Assembly (NCBI RefSeq): GCF_001700505.1
Contig: NZ_MAPV01000037.1
Coordinates: forward strand, 58,789-122,788
DNA from: Streptomyces mutomycini
Lineage (GTDB): Bacteria > Actinomycetota > Actinomycetes > Streptomycetales > Streptomycetaceae
DNA: 64,000 nucleotides
Reading direction: 5' to 3'
A program made the position numbers and the translations under genes. Of this stretch, positions 57,382 through 63,903 are shown one piece after another. Position 1 is the first letter of the stretch. Each line of letters starts with the position of its first letter. The notes beneath the pieces are model-generated. The model had not been told where the DNA came from. It made no database searches and saw nothing but the letters and a program-made list of their open reading frames with translations.

Positions 57382-57642
57382 TTATGCGAGACAGAGTTTG
57401 GCTGTTTCTTTGATCTGATGCGTAGTGGCTGAATTGAGAGATCGCAAAGATGCTGCGGTCGTATTCTCGGTTTCTGCGTACTGGTCTCGTGGGGTCGGTG
57501 CGCTTGAGGATATTTTGGCAAGAACTTTGTTGAGCTGCTTGTCTGCGTCGATCTCATTCGATAGAGATTGCCGAAGATCGGCAATTCCTGCCCGCATGAA
57601 CTCGTCCATGGTGAATGTGTACTCGGAAGCGCTTGATGGCAT
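57382..57642 (-). CDS. Small protein encoded after WhiB-sigma fusion
   Basis: An 86-residue soluble protein: SEYTFTMDEFMRAGIADLRQ, then LSNEIDADKQLNKVLAKISS and a Thr/Asn-rich tail. I recognise no family. It begins 1 nt after the stop of the WhiB-sigma gene, with AAAGGGG inside that gene's last codons, so translation is coupled. It is lower in GC than its neighbours. It could be an anti-sigma factor, an effector or a peptide precursor; the sequence does not say which. Confidence 0.75.
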   Translation of the reverse strand: MPSSASEYTFTMDEFMRAGIADLRQSLSNEIDADKQLNKVLAKISSSAPTPRDQYAETENTTAASLRSLNSATTHQIKETAKLCLA

Positions 57643-57643
57643 C

Positions 57644-58399
57644 TTAATGTATCCCCTTTTGCTGGAGTACCTTAGCCAGGTTGGCGCGAGCCCGGTGTAG
57701 GTTCTGGCGCACGTTGACGGCTGGCATGCCCATCGCGTCGGCGGTTTCGCTCGGGGTGCACCCGTCGTATTCGAATGCCATGACTGCTTGCTGAAGAGGA
57801 GGAAGCTGCTTCAGAACCTGGACGACCTGAGACTGGCCGATTATCTCATCTACTTGTTCATGGCTGACGCCTTCGGGGAACTCGGACACCAGATCGTCGA
57901 ACTTGTTTTTGGTCAGAACTTTTGTCCACATGCGAAAGGATACTTTGCGTAGCCACGATCGTGGGTGTTCGACTGAGCGCCAGACTCTAGCTAGCTCAAT
58001 AAATGCCATTTGCACGGCATCCTCGGCGTCGGCGAGGCGTGCACCGGCGGTGACCAGGAAGGAGATCAGGCGGTGTAGCAATTCCCTGAAAAGCTGCTCG
58101 AATTCATCCTCGAAGCTCTGTGTCGTGATCTCGTACTCGGTTCTTGCAGTTTGCAAGAGCCGGCGCCATGAAGAGACGGTGGGGCGTCGGAGCAAGAGAG
58201 CTCTGCGCTCTTGCTCGGTCATGCCACCCCACACCCCGAACTCCACCCGGTTGTCCAGGGCGTCAGCTAGGCACTCCGTGCGAACCTGGCATCCGGTGCA
58301 TACCTCTTTTGCGCGCAACTGCGCCGTGCCCTGGACGAACAGCTCATCGGGGTCGGTGGTTCGGCAGGCCGCCAAGGAGGACCAGTCCACTACCCACAC
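57644..58399 (-). CDS. WhiB domain fused to ECF-type sigma factor
   Basis: A 251-residue protein with two families in one frame. Residues 1-73 are a full WhiB iron-sulfur domain: cysteines at 12, 34, 37 and 43 (C..CxxC..C), GVWGG at 55-59 and ERR at 64-66. Residues about 96-160 are sigma region 2 (FEQLFRELLHRLISFLV; LADAEDAVQMAFIELARVW; HPRSWLRKVSFRMW). Residues about 192-245 are sigma region 4 (LKQLPPLQQAVMAFEYDGCT; SETADAMGMPAVNVRQNLHR). WhiB proteins normally bind the principal sigma factor as separate proteins. Here redox or NO sensing may be wired directly into promoter choice. The GTG at 58399 follows GAAGGGA. Confidence 0.92.
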   Translation of the reverse strand: MWVVDWSSLAACRTTDPDELFVQGTAQLRAKEVCTGCQVRTECLADALDNRVEFGVWGGMTEQERRALLLRRPTVSSWRRLLQTARTEYEITTQSFEDEFEQLFRELLHRLISFLVTAGARLADAEDAVQMAFIELARVWRSVEHPRSWLRKVSFRMWTKVLTKNKFDDLVSEFPEGVSHEQVDEIIGQSQVVQVLKQLPPLQQAVMAFEYDGCTPSETADAMGMPAVNVRQNLHRARANLAKVLQQKGIH

Positions 58400-58629
58400 T
58401 GTGCGTCCCTTCGGTCTGCCTTCTCCATGGGGAAGCCAACTTCGATCGTGATGCTCTCAGTGCCGTCATTGATGCGACTGCCAGGCGGCAGGGAACGAGC
58501 GATGTCTCGCCTCACGGTGTTGCGATGCTGCTCGATCTCGACGCGCCCGCGCTCTCGCAGCCAGACCCGGACGAGCGCTAGGAAGTTTCCGACGATGATG
58601 ACGATGGCGGTGATCTCGATCTCTGACAA
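58390..58629 (-). CDS. Small single-helix membrane protein
   Basis: A 79-residue protein starting at a TTG (58629) with GGAGAG upstream: SEIEITAIVIIVGNFLALVR then VWLRERGRVEIEQHRNTVRR and ESITIEVGFPMEKADRRD. One N-terminal transmembrane helix (about residues 6-24) is followed by a basic cytoplasmic part. Its end overlaps the WhiB-sigma start by 10 nt, so the three genes form an operon. It may be a membrane anchor or anti-sigma-like partner (inference). Confidence 0.7.
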   Translation of the reverse strand: MSEIEITAIVIIVGNFLALVRVWLRERGRVEIEQHRNTVRRDIARSLPPGSRINDGTESITIEVGFPMEKADRRDAQCG

Positions 58630-58649
58630 GGCCCACTCTCCGGTTCGCG

Positions 58650-58860
58650 TGCTCAGTTGAGGGTTAGTGGCTCGCAGCAACCTCGGGCGTGACCTCTTCG
58701 CAGAAACTTTCTTCTCGGCGTGGGAGGTCCATCCTCCAGGCCCTGCTCGCCAAGTGGGTGTGGCAGATGGAGAGGAGAGCCCAAGAGGTGTCCCTTGGCG
58801 ATCGATCGCAGACTGGCACGGGTGTGGCATGCGACACCTGAACTGGCCCAGACAACAAAC
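58650..58860 (+). pseudogene. Trace of integrase 3' end left of copy 7
   Basis: Only the last stretch (about 58811-58850, reading TGTGVACDT) resembles the tail of integrase remnant A (TGTDVARDT). The rest of the segment shows no integrase motif. A short relic at the expected place. Confidence 0.45.
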
Positions 58861-58887
58861 AAGGCCCTGGTCTCTGACCAGGGCCTT
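58861..58887 (-). terminator. tRNA-type terminator, copy 7
   Basis: AAGGCCCTGGTC and GACCAGGGCCTT pair perfectly (12 bp) around TCT. Confidence 0.85.
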
Positions 58888-58892
58888 CAGCA

Positions 58893-58949
58893 TGGAGCGG
58901 GTGACGAGAATCGAACTCGCGCTCTGAGCTTGGGAATCAACGGTTCTTG
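58893..58949 (-). repeat. tRNA-Gly(CCC) 3'-fragment att repeat, copy 7
   Basis: The 44-nt tRNA part at 58893-58936 is identical to copy 1, with the shared tail ending TTCTTG. Confidence 0.9.
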
Positions 58950-59003
58950 ATCGGCTGTAGTGGCTCTGGCCTGCATGTTTGGCTGGAGCGGTCGAGGGTG
59001 GTG

Positions 59004-59064
59004 TGGTCTCTGGGTGCCGTGCTTGACCGCTGTTGTCCGCTCTGAAGGGCACGGATGGGGCACG
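59004..59064. repeat. Conserved 61-nt cassette block, copy 7
   Basis: Starts TGGTCTCTGGGTGCCGTGCT, 67 nt after the tRNA part. It shares GAAGGGCACGG with copy 1, and the 25 nt before TTT (CTCTGGCCTGCATG) also match copy 1. Confidence 0.8.
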
Positions 59065-59256
59065 AGGGCGATCGATGCCGCCGTGCCGTGGGTGGGGAAG
59101 TTTCACCGCGCTGGATCAGGCGCTCGCCATCGTGCGATTTCACCCCTGGCGATCTGCCCCAAGGTGATCCGGTCGGCGGTCATCGATCCGGCTCCGTAGT
59201 ACCGCGGTCGACGGGCTGCGTCTCATTGCGGTCACCAGCAAGGAACCTGATCGTGA

Positions 59257-59270
59257 GGTACTAAGGTACC
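59257..59270. promoter_or_regulatory. Candidate operator of the RHH two-gene module
   Basis: GGTACTAAGGTACC: GGTAC/GTACC arms around TAAG, 21 nt upstream of the ATG at 59292. Confidence 0.55.
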
Positions 59271-59291
59271 GTGGATGCGGAGGTGGGATTT

Positions 59292-59567
59292 ATGACCACG
59301 GCTTCGAAGCCACCCCGGCAGTCGCCGCTCAAGGTGGATCCGGCGACGGATAAGTTGATCAGCCAGGGCGCGCATTTCCTGGGCCTGACGAAGAAGGATC
59401 TGGTCGCGGAGGCGGTACGGGTTTACCTGGACCAGCGGCGTGAGGATCTGCGTGAGGGCATGGTGGAGGCGCTCAGCGTCCTGGACGGCTCCCTGAAGTC
59501 GGACGTCATGCTCCTGACCGGTCTGACATCGGAGGAGATCGACGCGGTCGGCGGGATCGACGAATGA
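59292..59567 (+). CDS. Ribbon-helix-helix-type antitoxin-like protein
   Basis: A 91-residue protein: SPLKVDPATDKLISQGAHFL then GLTKKDLVAEAVRVYLDQRR, an RHH-type strand-helix-helix, and an acidic C-terminal part (LTGLTSEEIDAVGGIDE). The ATG at 59292 has a strong GGAGGTG. It overlaps the following 258-residue gene by 4 nt, and a small palindrome lies in front. The layout is that of a toxin-antitoxin pair with this gene as antitoxin and repressor (inference). Confidence 0.78.
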   Translation: MTTASKPPRQSPLKVDPATDKLISQGAHFLGLTKKDLVAEAVRVYLDQRREDLREGMVEALSVLDGSLKSDVMLLTGLTSEEIDAVGGIDE

Positions 59568-60340
59568 CCGGTCCCGCTGCGATGCGGCCCGCCAGGCCCA
59601 CCTTGCGATGCCTGCGCGATGACCTCGGACTCCCCCTGCCGGCGGTGACCGACCCCTTGGACGAGATCGAGCACCCGATCCTGGCGAAGACCGCTGAGCA
59701 GTTCGCGGCGGACGATGCCAAGCATGAGCGCATCCGCGCTGTCGATGACCAGGTGTTGTTCAAGGTGAAGGTCCAGCGTTGGCGCGGGGCGGTCTGGGTG
59801 GACGCCGACCTTCCGTGGCTGGTGGCGGCCGGCCGCCGCGAGGACGGCTCCACCGACGACTTCTATGCCGCTCTCGAGGCCGACGGCAAGACTGCCCGAA
59901 CCCGCTACAACGCCGGCAACGCCGACGCGCTCAAGTCCGCCACGTACACCGCTCACTTGCTCCCCGCTCGCGAGGACCACGTCCGCTATCGCGCCGAAGC
60001 TGGAGTCCGTTTCGTCCGGCGGCTCCGGACCACGGTTCTGACTCTGAGCCGTGCCACCCTCCGGGACGGTCAGGAGCACACGGTGGACTTCGACACCTTC
60101 ACCGTCGGCCTTCAGGTCCGCGCCGACGACGGCCACGAGACTTACCTCGCGGTGCGGATCACGGGTTCGGTCCCGCCGAACCTCACGACATTGATTCTGC
60201 GCAACGTTCCCGGCTGCGAGGCCGACGGCTGGTACCCCGAATACGCCCTGCCGGAGCGGGACCTGCTCCCCGCGGAACAGGCCTGGTCCAACCTGATGGA
60301 CCCTCGTGAGGCCGCCCGAGTCCTCGACACGGAGCCGTAG
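59564..60340 (+). CDS. Unknown protein paired with RHH gene
   Basis: A 258-residue soluble protein: LRCLRDDLGLPLPAVTDPLD, VKVQRWRGAVWVDADLPWLV, DFYAALEADGKTARTRYNAG and ending AEQAWSNLMDPREAARVL. I recognise no family. The stretch RxRYNxGNADALKS could be a substrate loop. By position after an RHH gene with 4-nt overlap it is the candidate toxin, though 258 residues is long for one. It fills the rest of cassette 7. Confidence 0.7.
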   Translation: MTGPAAMRPARPTLRCLRDDLGLPLPAVTDPLDEIEHPILAKTAEQFAADDAKHERIRAVDDQVLFKVKVQRWRGAVWVDADLPWLVAAGRREDGSTDDFYAALEADGKTARTRYNAGNADALKSATYTAHLLPAREDHVRYRAEAGVRFVRRLRTTVLTLSRATLRDGQEHTVDFDTFTVGLQVRADDGHETYLAVRITGSVPPNLTTLILRNVPGCEADGWYPEYALPERDLLPAEQAWSNLMDPREAARVLDTEP

Positions 60341-60357
60341 CAGCCGGAACAAGAGAA

Positions 60358-60382
60358 AGGCCCCGGTCATTGACCAGGGCCT
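60358..60382 (-). terminator. tRNA-type terminator, copy 8
   Basis: AGGCCCCGGTC and GACCAGGGCCT pair around ATT with one mismatch. Confidence 0.75.
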
Positions 60383-60388
60383 CCATCG

Positions 60389-60445
60389 AAGAGCGGGTGA
60401 CGAGAATCGAACTCGCGCTCTGAGCTTGGGAATCAACGGTTCTTG
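60389..60445 (-). repeat. tRNA-Gly(CCC) 3'-fragment att repeat, copy 8
   Basis: The tRNA part at 60389-60432 is identical to copy 1 except AA for TG at its left end (as in copy 5). The shared tail ends TTCTTG. This is the last copy in the window. Confidence 0.9.
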
Positions 60446-60499
60446 AACGACCAAAGCGGCTCTGACCTGCGTGTTTGACCGGGTCAGGCGAGGTTGGTG

Positions 60500-60560
60500 T
60501 GGTCTCTGGGCGCCGTGCTTGACCGCTGTTGTCCGCTCTGCTGGGCACGGATGGGGCACG
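60500..60560. repeat. Conserved 61-nt cassette block, copy 8
   Basis: Starts TGGTCTCTGGGCGCCGTGCT, 67 nt after the tRNA part, and ends with the shared GGGCACGGATGGGGCACG. Confidence 0.85.
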
Positions 60561-60597
60561 CACCCCGGTATGGGAGTGTTCCGGGTGGGCTGGCAGG

Positions 60598-60741
60598 TCA
60601 GGGGTGGACGATCCGGACCTGGTCGCCGCAGAGCTCGGTCATGTCGTCGCTGTCGGACGTCAGGAGGGCGTCCGGTTTAGGCTGGCGCAGCGACCTTGGC
60701 CCCGTGGCGCCGATGGCATGCGTGTGCCTTGGGTTTCTGGG
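60598..60741 (-). pseudogene. Decayed VapC remnant, copy C
   Basis: The minus-strand frame ends LRQPKPDALLTSDSDDMTEL then CGDQVRIVHP and a stop at 60598. This matches the last 36 residues of the two VapC copies. Upstream the match breaks (HTHAIGATGPRS against HKYAIDATVAEV), and the rest of vapC and all of vapB are gone. It lies at the same distance from its att repeat as the intact copies do. Confidence 0.8.
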
Positions 60742-60893
60742 CACGATCTGGCGATTGGATCGCCCCCTGCCATGACGACCTGATCAACTGTGACGGAGTC
60801 TCCTTGGGCGGCCAAGAGGCGCATAGCGCGAGTCTCGGCTCTTCCCTTTCCTCCGGTGAGGCGTGAGCATGAGGGCATATGCGAGGAACACCG

Positions 60894-63236
60894 GTGACCG
60901 GAGCTTCGTCGGAGGGGACTTCGGACGGGGTTTGGCGGCCCTATGTAGACCCTCCGCTGATCACTCCCTGGATGATCAGGCCGGGAGCCGGTGAGCCGGC
61001 GGACGAAGCGCGGCTGCGTCGTTATCTCCTTGCTCTCGTCGAGCGGCGAGCCGCCCCCGTCCACGTCGCGGTCGCCTTCAACGCCGTGTACTTCGGCTTC
61101 GACACGGACGCTGCCGGATACGCCGGGGGGCCGCTGGACATCGGTGACTTTCCCTCGGTCGCCTTCGGCGACGAGATGGAGGCGTTGCCGGTCGGCGCGA
61201 TGATCAACGTACGGACCGGCGGCGATCTGTTGCCTGCGGAGATCGTCTATAAGGAGGGCGCCCACGAGGCACTCGGCGTCGAGGGCGATATACCGGGCTG
61301 GCTGTCGGGCGCTCCCGCTGGCGCACAGGGTCCGGGCCAGTTCGACGGGACGAAGGCCACCTCGCTGCGCGAGCGACTGGTCTTCGACGCCGACGCGTTC
61401 GGGCCCGGGCTGGCTGCTTCCGGTGCGCGCCTGCACAGGCTGAGCCACCGCGGCACCATCGACGCGCACGGGTCCCTGGTCGTCAACAGTCTGTACGAAC
61501 GGTCCGGTGACGGCCTGCCCGAGAGCGACCTCGACGACACGTCGTATTACCTGCGCTACCTCATGACGCGCGGCAAGGACCAGTTGGACAGCTCCCTCGC
61601 CCCCATGCCACTGCCCTTGATGCTGCCTCCCGGTGCCACTTCGCAGGACAAGGAGGCCGGACTGCGGAACCTTGTGAACGTGGTCCGGCGCGCTCTCGCG
61701 TCGCTGCCCGGGATTCGCCTGTGGGGGGAGTACGCCTTCACCCGCGCCTCGATGGCGGACCGCCTCGCAGACGGAGGGCCGCTGGGACGTGACGCCCTGG
61801 AGACACTCGCTCGGTCCGTGGTGCGCGGCGCCGCGCCGATCGTCAGCCGCAGGGCAGCCGTGCGGAGGCTGCCGGTCTACACCGCTCTCGGGCCCGCACT
61901 GTGCTCCCTGCCCGAGGCCACGAGGCTGATGCGGGGCACGAGGTACCCCTCGGCCCTCCTCCACGCCAACGTTGTACTGATGGACTACGTACGGCGTGAA
62001 GCCGATGAGAAGACGGGCCTGCTGCCCACCGGCGTACGGGTCGCCCTCGACGACCGCTGGCAGGGCGGCGGAGTTTGGCGGGCCGAGCACGTGGGGGACG
62101 AATCGGCGTTGGACGTGCTTTGGGGTGCCTCGGAGGAGCCGGCCGGGCGGGGCTGGGCGGAATGCCGGGAGCGCCAGGCTCCGGGGGCGCCCGTGGTGGA
62201 GCCGGAGCCCGCAGCCCCGTACCCCGTGATGCCGTGGCCGGACGAGCCCGATCTCGGGGAACCTGTTCTGGTTCACGAGGGGCCGGGCCGGCTGGAGTGG
62301 CAGCAGCCCCTGCGCGCCCGACAACTGGAGGGCGGATACCTGCCAATGCCTCTGGCCGTGACGACCGGGCAGGGCACCGCGCAACCGCCGGATCGCGCAC
62401 TACTCGACGGGCCGGTCCTGCGGCCGAGTCCGGACATCATCTTCCGGCTGGAGCACGACGGACATCCGCCGTCCGTACAGCGCGTCCGGATGGACGATGA
62501 GGGACGGCTCGTCGGATTGCAGTGGCCGTCCACCTGCTTCCCCGGCATCCTGCTCGACCTCGCCTGGCAGCGCGGCAGCCGGACCGTGCAAGCGAGGACG
62601 ACCGCGTTGCTCCGGCCGAGGACCGTCGACGGGGAGTCGATCGAGCATCGGTACGACCAGCGGGTGCGCACGAGGGACGGTGCGTGGCAGCGGCCACCGG
62701 ATGACACATCCCTCGGCCGAACCCTGTGGCTAGTCATGACGGCGGTACGGAGGTTCGGCCTGCTGGATGTCGTAGGCCGGGCCATGCTGGCCCGCGAACT
62801 GCTGGCCTCCGCCCTGCCTCTGGTCATGACCGATGCCCCGGAGGACCCCACGGCCGAGCTGGTGGGCGCGGCGGTGGTCGAACTGCTCGCCGCCGGAGCA
62901 CTGACCCGCCTGCAAGGCAGCCGGGGCGACGATGGACGGCCGCACCACCCGACACGACTCGGCGAACGCATCGTCGAGCTGCTCTGCTACACACCGCAGG
63001 TAGTGGAAGACCGGCCCAGGGGCCACGGAGAGACGGAGGGCGGCACGTCGCCGGTCCGTGCGAAGGCCGTGCACCATGTGCCGGGATTTTTGCGCTACAT
63101 AGGCCATTTGGGGTACGAAGCGAGCCCGGAACAGCGACGCTTGTTCCGACAGGACTTTCTGAAGTTCGGCCTCGTCGGCAGCCCTGAGCTGCCCCCCGGC
63201 TACACCTACGTACGGCCGCATCAACGGGGCTGCTGA
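60894..63236 (+). CDS. Large protein of unknown function
   Basis: About 780 residues. Parts read GVWRPYVDPPLITPWMIRPG, VAVAFNAVYFGFDTDAAGYA, FLRYIGHLGYEASPEQRRLF and PPGYTYVRPHQRGC at the end. There is no signal peptide, clear membrane helix or NTP-binding loop. An Arg-rich middle (VRGAAPIVSRRAAVRRLPVY) and a Pro-rich linker (about residues 430-455) separate two halves. The GTG at 60894 has GAGGA six nt upstream; an ATG at 60879 is also possible. Codon use is normal for the genome. It probably pairs with the gene at 63274. Confidence 0.75.
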   Translation: MTGASSEGTSDGVWRPYVDPPLITPWMIRPGAGEPADEARLRRYLLALVERRAAPVHVAVAFNAVYFGFDTDAAGYAGGPLDIGDFPSVAFGDEMEALPVGAMINVRTGGDLLPAEIVYKEGAHEALGVEGDIPGWLSGAPAGAQGPGQFDGTKATSLRERLVFDADAFGPGLAASGARLHRLSHRGTIDAHGSLVVNSLYERSGDGLPESDLDDTSYYLRYLMTRGKDQLDSSLAPMPLPLMLPPGATSQDKEAGLRNLVNVVRRALASLPGIRLWGEYAFTRASMADRLADGGPLGRDALETLARSVVRGAAPIVSRRAAVRRLPVYTALGPALCSLPEATRLMRGTRYPSALLHANVVLMDYVRREADEKTGLLPTGVRVALDDRWQGGGVWRAEHVGDESALDVLWGASEEPAGRGWAECRERQAPGAPVVEPEPAAPYPVMPWPDEPDLGEPVLVHEGPGRLEWQQPLRARQLEGGYLPMPLAVTTGQGTAQPPDRALLDGPVLRPSPDIIFRLEHDGHPPSVQRVRMDDEGRLVGLQWPSTCFPGILLDLAWQRGSRTVQARTTALLRPRTVDGESIEHRYDQRVRTRDGAWQRPPDDTSLGRTLWLVMTAVRRFGLLDVVGRAMLARELLASALPLVMTDAPEDPTAELVGAAVVELLAAGALTRLQGSRGDDGRPHHPTRLGERIVELLCYTPQVVEDRPRGHGETEGGTSPVRAKAVHHVPGFLRYIGHLGYEASPEQRRLFRQDFLKFGLVGSPELPPGYTYVRPHQRGC

Positions 63237-63273
63237 ACGGCCGCTCCCAGCAATTCAGTTCGCAGGAGTTCGT

Positions 63274-63903
63274 GTGACATCACCCCGTCGTGGAATGCAC
63301 TTGTGCGGAGAGTCGGACATGCCGTTCTCCGTGGTGGAGGGGGCGTCGGATACGCCGGCTGTCACCGACGCCTTGGAAGCACTGGCGCAAGCACTCCGTG
63401 CCATGCCGTCGCCGGTCGGCGCGGCCGTCGAACAGCTGCATCAGGCCGACGTCGAACATGCGTTGAACTCCACACCGATGCAGTGGCGACGCCATATTCT
63501 CGGCGCGCTGCGGATTCCGATAGCGGGCACCCGCGTGAGCCCGGCCCTGTGCCGTGATGTGCTCACGCGGATGAGGCGGGATCCTTCCTCTGTCAAGTCG
63601 CGGCACGCCGCCGGTCACTTGACCCAGCCGATCCTGAATGATCTGCTGCTGGCCGCCGATTCGGCGGAACCACTCACCCGGCGCTGGAGCCCGGGCCTGC
63701 TTCGGCTGACCGGGTGGGCGCATCTGCAGGTCAGTGCGGAGGACGGGGCGCTGTGGCTCTGGGCTCTTGACCAGACCTGGATGACAGACGGTTTGCCGGC
63801 CAAGTCGATTGCGGCGGTGCGTGAGGCCGCCCGACGGGTAGCGGAACTCGCCCTGGTGCCTAAGACCGTGTCCTATGTGGTGAGACGGGCGAGTCGTTTG
63901 TAG
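63274..63903 (+). CDS. Unknown protein, 3' end replaced by insertion sequence
   Basis: A GTG start at 63274 follows AGGAG. The visible 209 residues read SVVEGASDTPAVTDALEALA, VEHALNSTPMQWRRHILGAL and EDGALWLWALDQTWMTDGLP. The last 13 residues (KTVSYVVRRASRL) are encoded by the end of an IS5-type element, so the native C-terminus is lost. It lies 37 nt after the 780-residue gene on the same strand, probably the second gene of that operon. Function unknown. Confidence 0.65.
   Translation: MTSPRRGMHLCGESDMPFSVVEGASDTPAVTDALEALAQALRAMPSPVGAAVEQLHQADVEHALNSTPMQWRRHILGALRIPIAGTRVSPALCRDVLTRMRRDPSSVKSRHAAGHLTQPILNDLLLAADSAEPLTRRWSPGLLRLTGWAHLQVSAEDGALWLWALDQTWMTDGLPAKSIAAVREAARRVAELALVPKTVSYVVRRASRL

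Larger units (their letters stand above)
45159..60560. mobile_element. Tandem cassette array at a tRNA-Gly(CCC) attachment site
   Basis: Eight copies of one composite unit define seven cassettes. Each unit is, left to right: a hairpin terminator; 44 nt identical or nearly identical to the 3' part of a tRNA-Gly(CCC) on the minus strand; 67 nt of variable sequence (73 in copy 1); and a conserved 61-nt block ending GGGCACGGATGGGGCACG. Units start at 45188, 46751, 48090, 51660, 54855, 56203, 58893 and 60389. Remnants of a tyrosine integrase end just left of copies 2 and 4, with a trace left of copy 7. No full-length integrase and no complete tRNA are in the window, so present-day mobility would need help in trans. 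Confidence 0.85.

Noticed and set aside
45188..60445. The repeats as functional tRNA-Gly genes
   Set aside because: Each lacks the acceptor 5' strand, the D-arm and the 5' side of the anticodon stem; only the 3' part is present.
45188..60445. The repeats as a CRISPR array
   Set aside because: Spacing is 1.3-3.6 kb with genes between the repeats and no short spacers or cas genes.
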